Shown here piece after piece: positions 24,852 through 33,880 of a DNA stretch of 62,482 nucleotides. The DNA comes from Clostridiales bacterium (lineage in GTDB: Bacteria; Bacillota; Clostridia; Oscillospirales; CAG-272): assembly GCA_012800735.1 (NCBI GenBank), contig JAAZIU010000001.1, forward strand, positions 1-62,482. Reading direction: 5' to 3'. Each line of letters begins with the position of its first letter. Within the stretch, counting starts at the first letter, position 1. The position numbers and the translations under genes are program-made. The notes below the pieces were generated by a model. It ran no database searches. It saw only the letters and a list, made by a program, of their open reading frames with translations, and had not been told where the DNA came from.

Positions 24852-27032
24852 TTAAGGAATGGGTGAATACTTCTTCGTTATATGTCTTATGACATCGCTG
24901 TTCCGTTCGGCTTCCGCCCACGCATATACGCCCACGCCGCCGTACATAAGCATTTCCGAATGTCGCTCGTCTTTGTAAAAGTAGTTCGGGCATTGCAGAA
25001 GCACCATATACATTCCGCCGTTGTCCGCGATGAAGCTGCCGAGCCTGACTTTGCGCAGCGCGTCGGCATTGTCCGCCGCAAACCTGCTTCCGAGCGCTTC
25101 CGCCGCGAAGAGATTTGCTTCGACCGCGGTGAGGTCGTGCATCCCGCCGGCGGAAAACAAACCGTACGGCTGGTCGTAGAAAGTGCCGAGATCGCTGTTG
25201 CCGTATACCGAAAAGAACTGCGGCATATCTGCCCGCATACAGGACATAAGCCACGCCTTTTTCAGCGCTTGCTCCGCATATTCCTTCCACTTTTCTTCCC
25301 CTGTCAACAGATACTGAATAGTGAAGAGGGTAGAATCCGTGTTGAGCGCGTCCCCGAAATCGGAAGCATCTTCTCCGCCGCCGGATACATAGAATATGCT
25401 GTTCTTTTTGCCGGTCTGATAAGCAATATAGCGTTTAATCAGCACTAAAAGCCTGTCCGCGTCGTCATTCATGCCGAAATATTTCAAAAGCGGGATCAGC
25501 CGCCAGAGCTGAAGACACCAGTTGTTTACCGTCCCTTTATTGTTAACCGTTGGCTTGAATGTCGGATACTCGTATCTGTCATAAAAGCTGCCGTCGGGAC
25601 ATTGCATCCGCTCGATGGTTTTGGCGTAGTCGCGGGCGAGGACGGCGCATTCCTTTGCTTTTTTTTCCATTCCGAAATTGAGATATCCCTTGCAGGCTTG
25701 GCAGAGTCCCCGTATGATTATTCCGGTGTCGCTCGGGCGGCTCGCCCCCGAATGAGCCCCGGCACTGCCTTTGTCGTCCATGCTGAGCGGAGTGAATATC
25801 GCCCCGTCGGTATCCCGAAAGGAAAGCGCGGCTACGCTTTTAACCGCGCGCAAAGCGGCGTCGATATATGAAACATCCCCCGACAGAACGCCTTCCGCGC
25901 AGAGAATTGACAGTGATCTCATGCCGTGGCTGCAATAGTGAAAGCCGTTTCTAAGCTTGGGTTTTAAAAGCAGCGGATCGAAAGCGTAAGGGGGAGCGCC
26001 GGCAAGACCTCCGTCCCGCCAGAAAATCTTGAGGCAGGCGTCTGCCGCTTTTTTAATCATCTCCCGGCTGTTCGGAACTGCGCAGTAGCAGAAGCGCGAG
26101 CCGTCTTCGAAGTCGATATGATGCGCTCCCGGCTTTTCCGGCACTCTAAATTTCCCTGTCTCCTCTCGACCGTCGGGATAGCTCAGAGTTACTCTTGCGG
26201 TATTGCCGCAGTTATAGAAATGCTCTCCCGAAAAGGTGACGGAATTTCTTTTGAACTTAATTTCAATATTCATCGCCTTATCTTTCGATACTGCGTCGGT
26301 CGAAAGATAAAGCGCGTATCCCATCTCTTTTACTGTACAGGCTTTCATCCGCAAAACACAACCGGGAGCGTTTATCTCTGCGGAAGCCTGGCGGCTGAGC
26401 GAGTCGGATAGGATAACGCGCTCACCGATATTTTCGCTGAAATCCTCCCCGCGGACTCCCGGGTAAAAGCCGTGGCGGTAGTATTGAATATCCATTCCGC
26501 CGTTTCCGATATCATATAAATCATACAGCGGATACCACGGCAGATGTATAAAACATTCCTCCGCTTCCGGCGGAAATTCCGCGAAGATGCGCAGTCCCTC
26601 ATCTTCCGCCCGGAATTCGAGCCGGGGAAAGCGTCCTCCGGGTTTTTCCATGTCTTTTTCATATGCCGGGATATCCCTGAAACCGACCGAGGCGTTTTTT
26701 TCGGATGTCTCCGTGCAAATATCGTTTTCGACATCGAAAGAACCGCTGCTGCGGCAGTCAACTCCGCAGCGGAAAGGATAAAAATATCTGTCCTTTATCC
26801 GGTAATACGGGTATATTCCGTAAAGGTCGCTGTATAGCGCCACGCAGTCGAGATCATACAAAAGGTTGTGCAGCCTTCCGAAAGTTCCGAAGGCATAAAG
26901 CCCGCGTATCGACGGCTTTGTCAGGCTTACCAGCGCCCCCGCCGATTCGCCTGACAAAAGAAACGATGATTTCAGCAGCGGACTTGTTTTGATATACCGC
27001 GAAAAGTCGTTGTATTCCACCGTTTTCCGCAT
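24852..27032 (-). CDS. Large cytoplasmic protein, predicted alpha/alpha-toroid glycosidase-like
   Basis: The 726-residue protein has no signal peptide. Residues 1-330 look mainly beta, with many aromatic residues. From about residue 340 paired helices repeat: C-S-H-G-M-R-S-L-S-I-L-C, then D-T-G-I-I-I-R-G-L, then N-N-W-C-L-Q-L-W-R-L-I-P-L-L, then N-T-D-S-T-L-F-T-I-Q-Y-L-L and H-D-L-T-A-V-E-A-N-L-F-A-A-E-A-L. This layout of beta domain plus helical hairpins resembles six-hairpin glycosidases and polysaccharide lyases, but I cannot name a family. It starts 6 bases after the solute-binding lipoprotein gene and precedes the UroD-like gene by 22 bases. It is probably an intracellular carbohydrate-processing enzyme; that is inference. 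Confidence 0.55.
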   Translation of the reverse strand: MRKTVEYNDFSRYIKTSPLLKSSFLLSGESAGALVSLTKPSIRGLYAFGTFGRLHNLLYDLDCVALYSDLYGIYPYYRIKDRYFYPFRCGVDCRSSGSFDVENDICTETSEKNASVGFRDIPAYEKDMEKPGGRFPRLEFRAEDEGLRIFAEFPPEAEECFIHLPWYPLYDLYDIGNGGMDIQYYRHGFYPGVRGEDFSENIGERVILSDSLSRQASAEINAPGCVLRMKACTVKEMGYALYLSTDAVSKDKAMNIEIKFKRNSVTFSGEHFYNCGNTARVTLSYPDGREETGKFRVPEKPGAHHIDFEDGSRFCYCAVPNSREMIKKAADACLKIFWRDGGLAGAPPYAFDPLLLKPKLRNGFHYCSHGMRSLSILCAEGVLSGDVSYIDAALRAVKSVAALSFRDTDGAIFTPLSMDDKGSAGAHSGASRPSDTGIIIRGLCQACKGYLNFGMEKKAKECAVLARDYAKTIERMQCPDGSFYDRYEYPTFKPTVNNKGTVNNWCLQLWRLIPLLKYFGMNDDADRLLVLIKRYIAYQTGKKNSIFYVSGGGEDASDFGDALNTDSTLFTIQYLLTGEEKWKEYAEQALKKAWLMSCMRADMPQFFSVYGNSDLGTFYDQPYGLFSAGGMHDLTAVEANLFAAEALGSRFAADNADALRKVRLGSFIADNGGMYMVLLQCPNYFYKDERHSEMLMYGGVGVYAWAEAERNSDVIRHITKKYSPIP

Positions 27033-27038
27033 ATAAAA

Positions 27039-28502
27039 TCACCCTTTAGCCGAATGATTGTATTCGTAAGTCTCGATAAGCTTCAGCAGCAGCCCTTCTT
27101 TCTTGTCTATATTCGCTTTATGGAAGGATGCGTAGTTCTTCGAGCTGTCCATGACAACCTCCTGAAGCATCGTTCCTATCCGCTCCCCGCCTATGAAGAC
27201 GTTGCTTGTCACATAGAAGTTGATGCAGTCGTGGATGAGGTCAATCATCTTGGCGTCGGTGCCGCCGTCGGTATATTTTATTTTCAGCGACTCCTCGTAA
27301 TAGATCGGGAATACGGAACTGTATCCCTCGGCCGTAAGCGCTTCAATTACGGCGGAAGTGGCTTCTGGGATTGGGTTGTTTATCGGAACGGTGACGAAAT
27401 TGCCGCTGTGGCCGCTTGCCGACATATATTCAAGGCTCTCTTTCACCTTCGGATAGGGAATTATTCCGTAAGGGTCTTCCATATCCCTGAGATTGCCGTC
27501 GACATATGTAAATCTTCCGGGCAGAAAGAGAGCATTGCGCGACTTGAAGAAGTTACCCATGTCAAGCTGTTCGCCGACAAAGCACCATGCGAGCGTTTTA
27601 TCCGAGAAAAGCCTTTGCAGATAATCGCAGAGTGTCACGGCGTCGTCGTTGTATAGCTCAAGTTTGGGATAACCCTCATCGTCGCGCGACATGAAGTTGA
27701 CACCGGCGGATGAGATGTACCAGTCCTGCGCGTAGTCGAGGTAAACGGCGCCGTAGTGGTCTTCGGCGTCGGTGGTTCCGTTTCCGTTGATGTCTTCATA
27801 TGACTGCTCAACATACGACATGAATTTGTCGTATGTCCATTTGCCGTCGAAGACCGTCTGATAAATCTGTTCTTCGTAATCGCCGAAGCGGTTCTCAAAG
27901 TCCGCTTTGTTGAAGAAAACGCAGTTGCTGCATTTGAATACCGAAAGGACGGCGTCGCCGGCAAGATAAAACAGCTCGTTTTCGTTTATCGCCATGTTTT
28001 TGGTGAATTTTTTGTTCCACCACGGAGCGTCGATATTGATGTGCGGCAGCTCTTTCGCCGAGAGCAGCATCGCTTCGAGCGACAGCGCCGCGCCCTCCGG
28101 TCCGCGGGCGAGATAGATATGATAAGGGTCGCTGTCCGCAAGCACCGACTGCCTTACAAGCTCCGCAATATCGGCGTCACCTTCCTCTTTTACAACCGGA
28201 ACTAAAGTTACATTGAGCCGCTCCTCGATCATTGCGTTTCTTTTGTAAATCGCGTCAAGCACGATGTCTCCGCCGCTCTCCCCCAAAAGGTCATACGGCG
28301 CATAAAGAGCTCTTATCAGGACGAGCAGCTCCGCGCCCCCGAAATCGGCGTCTTCCGGGATATCGTCGATATAAAGCGTCGCAGCTTCATTGGCTTCGCC
28401 CTCGGTTGTGACGACGCTTTCCGGGCTTTGTCCGGTTTTGGCGGCGCCGCAGGCTGACAAAATCAGCGATAAAAGGATAAGCGCCGCAATAAAGCGTTTC
28501 AT
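27039..28502 (-). CDS. Extracellular solute-binding lipoprotein with EF-hand-like loop
   Basis: The 487-residue protein has a lipoprotein signal peptide with lipobox L-S-A-C near residue 18. The mature part matches family-1 solute-binding proteins: A-I-Y-K-R-N-x-M-I-E-E-R-L-N-V near residue 85 and a P-W-W block near 155. A calcium-type loop, D-I-N-G-N-G-x-x-D-A-E-D, lies at about residues 235-247. The protein at 41986-43470 is clearly related, including that loop. It opens the three-gene operon with the toroid and UroD-like genes, divergent from an AraC regulator, so the bound ligand is probably the inducing substrate. No permease is in the operon. Confidence 0.8.
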   Translation of the reverse strand: MKRFIAALILLSLILSACGAAKTGQSPESVVTTEGEANEAATLYIDDIPEDADFGGAELLVLIRALYAPYDLLGESGGDIVLDAIYKRNAMIEERLNVTLVPVVKEEGDADIAELVRQSVLADSDPYHIYLARGPEGAALSLEAMLLSAKELPHINIDAPWWNKKFTKNMAINENELFYLAGDAVLSVFKCSNCVFFNKADFENRFGDYEEQIYQTVFDGKWTYDKFMSYVEQSYEDINGNGTTDAEDHYGAVYLDYAQDWYISSAGVNFMSRDDEGYPKLELYNDDAVTLCDYLQRLFSDKTLAWCFVGEQLDMGNFFKSRNALFLPGRFTYVDGNLRDMEDPYGIIPYPKVKESLEYMSASGHSGNFVTVPINNPIPEATSAVIEALTAEGYSSVFPIYYEESLKIKYTDGGTDAKMIDLIHDCINFYVTSNVFIGGERIGTMLQEVVMDSSKNYASFHKANIDKKEGLLLKLIETYEYNHSAKG

Positions 28503-28710
28503 GGCATTACCTCCGTTATTCGTTTATATATTATGGCTTTGTTCTTTATTTACTATTTTAACATGCTTATCCTCGAAAGTATTTGTCTTAACTATATCAT
28601 ATATTTAACTTTTTCTTGTTTTAACATTGCATAAAAACCGAAAATGAGATATAATATATTTAGATAACAATAAGAATATTCATAACTGCCCTCAGAGGCA
28701 TACGATATTT
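28503..28710. promoter_or_regulatory. Divergent control region between the lipoprotein operon and the AraC regulator
   Basis: The plus strand carries TTGCAT (28627-28632), a 17-base spacer and TATAAT (28650-28655) for the regulator. Upstream of it the sequence TTTTAACAT occurs twice (28556-28564, 28619-28627), and further TTAAC copies lie at 28588 and 28605. Three of them (28588, 28605, 28621) are spaced 16-17 bases, as AraC-type half-sites often are. The region is AT-rich, so chance is not excluded. I see no convincing minus-strand promoter. Confidence 0.45.
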
Positions 28711-29619
28711 ATGGAAGACTTCAACAAAAAATATAAAAAAGGATCAAAAGGGTATGTGATCGGCTGCGAATACCACTATAACGAGCAGTATCACAATCCC
28801 ATCCCCTGCGGAGGAATAGCCCTACACCAGCTGGGAGAACTTTTGTTCTACCCCGGCGCCGAAATCGGAAGGCATGAAAACACCTATCTTGAATTTACTT
28901 TTGTCCTTGACGGCAAAGGGACGGTTGTCGCCGGAGAGGAAATATACGACGTCAGAGCAAACGACTGCGTCCTTTCGGTCCCGGGCGAGGCGCATTATAT
29001 CAAAAGCAGCGCTGACGCGCCGATGCGCTACGCCTTTACCGCGTTTGCGCGAGAAGACGAGGGGGGAATCTACGAGCCGCTTTTCAAAAGCCTTGAGGAG
29101 CTGCGCGCAAAACCCCGCCTCTGCTCGATGCCGGATGGAAGGGAAACCTTTTTTGACCTTTGCGCCGAGATGCAGAGCAGCCTTCCGTTTAAATTTGTAA
29201 GGATAGGCGGTCTTTTGAGCAGCCTTATAATAAAATATCTCCGCGCGATGCAAAACCTGCCGACACATGAGCTTCCGCCGCCGAATAACAGAAAAATGCT
29301 CGCTTTCCGCATAAGGGACTATATCGACACATATTATCTCGATCTTGCGTCGGTCGGAGGTCTCGGAGCCGTCTTTCATTATAACCAAAATTCGCTTGAG
29401 ACTGTGTTTCTCGAAGCTTTCGGCGAGTCGATCAGCGGTTATCTGCGAAGACTGAAGATGGAAAAGGCTTTAGGCCTTCTGACCGAAGGGCGTTCGGTAA
29501 CCGAAACCGGCGAAATTCTCAAATACGGTTCCATTCATTCTTTCAGTAAAAGCTTCAAAGCCTACTTTGGAGTGCCGCCGACCAAACATTTCGAAATAAA
29601 AACGACTGATTTCAAATAA
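28711..29619 (+). CDS. AraC family transcriptional regulator
   Basis: The 302-residue protein has an N-terminal cupin-like sensing domain (residues about 40-110, with G-R-H-E-N-T-Y-L-E-F-T-F-V-L-D-G-x-G and N-D-C-V-L-S-V-P-G-E-A-H) and a C-terminal pair of helix-turn-helix units (about 200-298). The second unit has the family end pattern G-S-I-H-S-F-S-K-S-F-K-A-Y-F-G-V-P-P. The divergent position next to the lipoprotein-toroid-UroD-like operon suggests that it activates that operon in response to its substrate. The ribosome-binding site (AGAGG) is rather far from the ATG. Confidence 0.88.
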   Translation: MEDFNKKYKKGSKGYVIGCEYHYNEQYHNPIPCGGIALHQLGELLFYPGAEIGRHENTYLEFTFVLDGKGTVVAGEEIYDVRANDCVLSVPGEAHYIKSSADAPMRYAFTAFAREDEGGIYEPLFKSLEELRAKPRLCSMPDGRETFFDLCAEMQSSLPFKFVRIGGLLSSLIIKYLRAMQNLPTHELPPPNNRKMLAFRIRDYIDTYYLDLASVGGLGAVFHYNQNSLETVFLEAFGESISGYLRRLKMEKALGLLTEGRSVTETGEILKYGSIHSFSKSFKAYFGVPPTKHFEIKTTDFK

Positions 29620-29910
29620 CTTTTTTTAAACTCGTAAAATATATTTATCAGTCTTATAAGGGCGGACGGCTTGTATTTTTGCACAATTTATAAACCCGCC
29701 GTAATATTAACACAAACCCGTCTTTAGGTACTTGATTTTTTGTTCAAATGTTGCTATAATTATAAGGTAACCCCTTATATATTGCCGCAAATCGGCTTTT
29801 TTCCTTAATATATTTTCGGAAACGATGAAACAAAAAACAGATATGCGGCGTCTAAACCTTAAGTATCACCTCAAACTGCAAGTTAACATAATAAAACGGA
29901 GGAATTTCAT
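29620..29910 (+). promoter_or_regulatory. Promoter and leader of the S-layer repeat protein
   Basis: TTGATT (29732-29737), a 17-base spacer and TATAAT (29755-29760) give a predicted start near 29767 and a leader of about 140 bases. Directly after the -10 box is an inverted repeat, TATAAGG-N5-CCTTATA (29761-29779), a possible operator. The leader has a weak 4-bp hairpin with six T (29784-29802) and ends in ACGGAGGAA before the ATG. Confidence 0.6.
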
Positions 29911-32900
29911 ATGAAACAGCGCAATATCCGCTCCCGCGCGACCGCATGGCTGCTCGCCGCGCTGATGGTCATGGGAGCCTTTGTGTTCGCTCCGGTTTCG
30001 TCTTTTGCCGACGACACTTTCAGCGACACTGCGTCCCACTGGGCAAAATCTAATATCGAATACATGGTTGAGAAAGAAATACTTTCCGGCTATCCCGACG
30101 GAACTTTCCGCCCGAACAACACAGTTACCAGGGCTGAGTTCATTAAGATGCTCGACGCAACCTTCGGCCTCCGCGAAACCATCGCCATCAACTACTCCGA
30201 CGTAAGTTCCGACGATTGGTTCTATTCCTACGTCCAGCAGGCCGCCGCTCAGGGCTATCTTCTTGATTACGGCGCAAAACTCGACCCGAACGGTCAGCTC
30301 AACCGCGAGGAAGCCGCGGCTCTGCTCGCGCGCTATCTCAATCTGAGCCCCGACAATAAAGCGGCTCCCGGGACTTTCCCCGACTACATGGACATTTCAA
30401 GCCAGTACCGCGACTATGTGCTTCAGTGCGTCGCCGCGGGAATTTTGAAGGGCTATGATGACGGCGAATTTAAGCCGGCAAGGACTCTTACCCGGGCCGA
30501 AGCGCTCGCTATCCTTTACCGCTCGGCAGGCACCATCTACCGCATAAGCTCCAGCGGTACCGACGGCGCCGCCGCTCCTTCAAACGCGTCGGTTACTTCC
30601 GGCAACATTACCGTGTCCAACGCCAACCTTCAGGGTTCGGTTTATGTAACCGAGGGCGCTTCGAGCGGAACCGTAACCTTCACCGGCTGCAATATCCGCG
30701 GAACGCTTTTCCTCCGCGGCACAACCAAACTTGTTCTCGACAGTACAACCGCGAACAACATTGTTGTTATGTCCGCGGATGATCACATCTCCGGCATTAC
30801 TCTTACAAATAACTCGAACATCAACGATATCCGCCTCGATTCCGCCGCATCGCTTTATTTGAGCGGCGGAACCAGGATAAACAACATGACAGTCGGCGAG
30901 CACGCCGAAGGCTCATTGGTCGACGGCAGCGGCTCTTTGCAGAAAGTCGATATCAGAGGCGCAAGATTTGTTTCCAACATCATACCGGTAAACTATACCA
31001 TAAGCGGAAATCTCACCGCCACCATCAACGGCGCGCAGGTTACCGGCTCTGATGTTTCAACAAATGGTCTTGCCAAGGGAACCAAAGCCGTCCTCGACAC
31101 CACCGGTACGACGGATATCCTTACCGTTACCCCGGATCAGACGAGCGTTCTCTTCTATTATTATACAAACACCGCGACCACTCCGACATCCGACAATTTC
31201 AGCAGTGCTTATAACCAGGCGAACTCAACTGTAAAGGGCTATCATTCCCTTGAAAACGTGAAATCGTATTCGCTCAATCTTCTCGGTAAATCGATAGCCG
31301 TTCAGTATGAATATGTCGTAATCAGCTTGTATGCCAATCAAAAATATTTCACCCCGATACTCCTTTCCCGCAGCGGTTCGGCAACCGACAATACCGCCTC
31401 CGGATTCGCCAAAGGCCCTACGGTAAATACCAACGCATCGACCGGATATGACAATTTAAGTTTCACTACAACTGTCGCCGGATATGTGTTTTATTACTAT
31501 ACCACCAGCAACGCTGCCTTGACTCCGGAGACCTTCACAGCTAACTGGAACGCCGCCGGCAGCGGCATCAAAAACCCGACCTCAACCGGTATTCCGGTAG
31601 TCGCGGGAACTGAGTATAACCAAACCACCGTATACAACGGAGGCGCTTCTTCACAGTATCAGTATGTCGCGGTCATGCTTGCAAGCGGCAGCGGCGCAAA
31701 TGCGAAAAACTATCCTCCGGTCATCGTCACCCGCAATGCGGGTTCCGAGGGCGATTACTCCGCCTCCGGCTTCACCGCGGCTCCGGTATGGTCGTCTTAT
31801 AACGGCAATGACACAATTAAGGTGTCACCGAAGGTTGCCGGAACTATGCGCTATTATTATACGAACAGCTCACAGGCTCCGACAACGCAGACTTTCAACA
31901 GCTACTACGGTATGCCCAATACCTATTTCAACAGCATCACTGTATCCGCCGGTGAAAATACCACCACTTATCTTACCTATATGACCGGTTCCGGCAGTAC
32001 TGCTAAGTCAACCCGTATAGAAACGGCTGCTGCAAACAGCGCCGGTCTCAGCTATATAGCGCTTCAGCTTTCAGATAATTATGGCAACACTTATCCTCCG
32101 CTCGTGATTCCTCGTTCGGAGACCGGCACCGGCGGCGCCGGCTTCACGGTTTCTCCGACAATTACCGTAAACAATCAAGGCGACTTCATCAGCTTTACCC
32201 CCGCAATAAACGGTATTGTATATTGGTATTATTCAAAGACATCATCCGGTATTGACGCCTCTAACTTCCTGACCGGATATAATGGCGCCGTCACCAGCGC
32301 GAAGGGCGCAACCACGCAGCTTACCGCCGGCCAGGCTTATAACAATGTCAAAACTGCCGAGGCAGGCTATGCCAACAGCTATACGCATATTGTTATTGCA
32401 ATTCAGGACACCAGCGGCAAAATACTGACCCCCGCCATTCTTCCCCGTCTGAATACCAACACAGGCAGCTACGGCTTCTCGGTGAATCCTACTGTAAGCA
32501 TCAACCAGATAGGCGGCTATGATACAGTATCATTTACGCCGTCTTATGCCGGTGTAGTTCATTACTACTATACTAACTCCCCGACCGCGCCGAACGACTA
32601 CAACACCTTCAACACAAATTACGATAAAACTCCGACGGGATATAAGGGTGTAATTTCCGTTGCCGCCAACAATGCAGTCAACACCACTACCGTTGCTCTC
32701 TCTGCCAACGCAAACAGCAGCGGATATCAATATGTAACCTTCATGCTGACAGGCAGCGGGACGACTACCACCTATTATTCCCCCTATACCGTCAAGAGAG
32801 GCGACCCCGGCAACGTCACCGGCTCCGGTTTTACCGCCATGCCAAACGTTACCGTCGGTGGTGTGAATGATACCTTATCGGCTTATTCATTAATTAACGG

Positions 32901-33792
32901 AACTGTTTACTATTATTACACCAACTCCGCGACAGTTCTGAATTCCGATACCTTCATGGCGACATATAACTCATATATGAATAGTTCCGGTTCAACATAT
33001 TGCGGCGTATTTAATGTAAATAATACCGTTAACGGCGGATTGAGAAATAATGTTCAGAATTACAACTACGTCGCTTTCATGCTGGTAGATTCAAGCAATA
33101 ACCGTTATGTCCCTGTTTTGGTTGCAAGAACCGCAACAGGCACAGGCACCGGTATTAAAACAGGACCTGTTATAACTACTTCCGGCACTCAGGACAACAT
33201 ACGCATGACAACCAACGTTACCGGTAATGTTTATTTCTACTACAGCAATACGAATCCCGGATTTATCAACTCAACCACTTTCGAATCTAACTATAATGCG
33301 GCTCAGTATAACTCTATTACCGGTGCGATACCCGTCAACGCCAACATGCAATCGAGCTACAATGTCAATGTTTTAGGCAGTTCCGCCAGCTATGTTGTAT
33401 TCATGCTTATTGACGCCAATAACTACAGATATACCCCGGTCACGGTTCAGCGTAGCGGCGGGGGAACTACCCCTTCCGGCAATGGATTTACATATGTTGT
33501 GGCTTTGATTGAAGGCGGTCATTACCTTATAGTGACACCTGAAGTTGCAGGATCGCTTTATTACTACATTTCAACATCTTCCACTGCACCGAGCAGTTCT
33601 GCCGCCTATTTGCAGTATCACATAGGAGCGCAAAAAAAAGGAATTTACAATCTTAATAAGAATACTCCATTTTCAATTAATTTGAGTGATTACTACTCCG
33701 AAAATGACAACTATATTGTACTAATGCTTGTTTCTTCAAGCAAATACTATACCCCTAAGGTAATACCGATTCCTACTCCGCCTGAACTTTAA
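29911..33792 (+). CDS. S-layer homology protein with eight tandem repeats of an unrecognised domain
   Basis: The 1293-residue protein has a signal peptide (cleavage near S-F-A-D-D, residue 33) and three SLH domains (about 35-80, 95-142 and 155-206), each with the F-x-D, G-Y-x-D-G-x-F and T-R-A-E-x pattern. SLH domains attach proteins to pyruvylated wall polysaccharide. Residues about 220-375 are short strands rich in Asn, Ser, Thr and Gly, as in a beta-helix. Then eight repeats of about 105-124 residues run to the C-terminus. Each has a G-F-x-x-x-P start, a Y-Y-Y-T-N-S-like strand, an F-x-x-x-Y-N segment and a final Y-x-Y-V-x-F-M-L plus Y-x-P-V-x-V-x-R pair. It is secreted and wall-bound; ligand or partner is unknown. 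Confidence 0.88.
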   Translation: MKQRNIRSRATAWLLAALMVMGAFVFAPVSSFADDTFSDTASHWAKSNIEYMVEKEILSGYPDGTFRPNNTVTRAEFIKMLDATFGLRETIAINYSDVSSDDWFYSYVQQAAAQGYLLDYGAKLDPNGQLNREEAAALLARYLNLSPDNKAAPGTFPDYMDISSQYRDYVLQCVAAGILKGYDDGEFKPARTLTRAEALAILYRSAGTIYRISSSGTDGAAAPSNASVTSGNITVSNANLQGSVYVTEGASSGTVTFTGCNIRGTLFLRGTTKLVLDSTTANNIVVMSADDHISGITLTNNSNINDIRLDSAASLYLSGGTRINNMTVGEHAEGSLVDGSGSLQKVDIRGARFVSNIIPVNYTISGNLTATINGAQVTGSDVSTNGLAKGTKAVLDTTGTTDILTVTPDQTSVLFYYYTNTATTPTSDNFSSAYNQANSTVKGYHSLENVKSYSLNLLGKSIAVQYEYVVISLYANQKYFTPILLSRSGSATDNTASGFAKGPTVNTNASTGYDNLSFTTTVAGYVFYYYTTSNAALTPETFTANWNAAGSGIKNPTSTGIPVVAGTEYNQTTVYNGGASSQYQYVAVMLASGSGANAKNYPPVIVTRNAGSEGDYSASGFTAAPVWSSYNGNDTIKVSPKVAGTMRYYYTNSSQAPTTQTFNSYYGMPNTYFNSITVSAGENTTTYLTYMTGSGSTAKSTRIETAAANSAGLSYIALQLSDNYGNTYPPLVIPRSETGTGGAGFTVSPTITVNNQGDFISFTPAINGIVYWYYSKTSSGIDASNFLTGYNGAVTSAKGATTQLTAGQAYNNVKTAEAGYANSYTHIVIAIQDTSGKILTPAILPRLNTNTGSYGFSVNPTVSINQIGGYDTVSFTPSYAGVVHYYYTNSPTAPNDYNTFNTNYDKTPTGYKGVISVAANNAVNTTTVALSANANSSGYQYVTFMLTGSGTTTTYYSPYTVKRGDPGNVTGSGFTAMPNVTVGGVNDTLSAYSLINGTVYYYYTNSATVLNSDTFMATYNSYMNSSGSTYCGVFNVNNTVNGGLRNNVQNYNYVAFMLVDSSNNRYVPVLVARTATGTGTGIKTGPVITTSGTQDNIRMTTNVTGNVYFYYSNTNPGFINSTTFESNYNAAQYNSITGAIPVNANMQSSYNVNVLGSSASYVVFMLIDANNYRYTPVTVQRSGGGTTPSGNGFTYVVALIEGGHYLIVTPEVAGSLYYYISTSSTAPSSSAAYLQYHIGAQKKGIYNLNKNTPFSINLSDYYSENDNYIVLMLVSSSKYYTPKVIPIPTPPEL
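31066..33789 (+). repeat. Eight protein-level tandem repeats in the S-layer gene
   Basis: Repeat units begin near 31066, 31399, 31765, 32137, 32470, 32821, 33148 and 33475, giving 111, 122, 124, 111, 117, 109, 109 and about 105 residues. The units are diverged in DNA sequence, so this is an old repeat and not a recent expansion. The last unit has lost the T-N-S after its Y-Y-Y strand and uses more lysine. Confidence 0.8.
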
Positions 33793-33798
33793 AAACCC

Positions 33799-33831
33799 GC
33801 CGTCCCGCTTTTGAAGCGGGACGGCTTTTTT
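33799..33831 (+). terminator. Strong intrinsic terminator after the S-layer repeat gene
   Basis: A perfect 12-bp stem (33799-33810 with 33814-33825), a 3-nt loop and TTTTTT. Confidence 0.92.
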
Positions 33832-33880
33832 CATTATCAAAATAAAACACAGGCGCGGGAAACCCCGCGCCTGTCCGATA

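Noticed and set aside
23621..24892. Long 423-codon plus-strand frame opposite the UroD-like gene
   Set aside because: It is antisense to a gene with clear superfamily motifs, its translation is rich in Arg, Phe and His without domain patterns, and it has no good ribosome-binding site.
31066..33789. CRISPR-like or satellite repeat in the S-layer gene
   Set aside because: The repeat is at protein level with in-frame units of unequal length and strong DNA divergence, inside one open frame.
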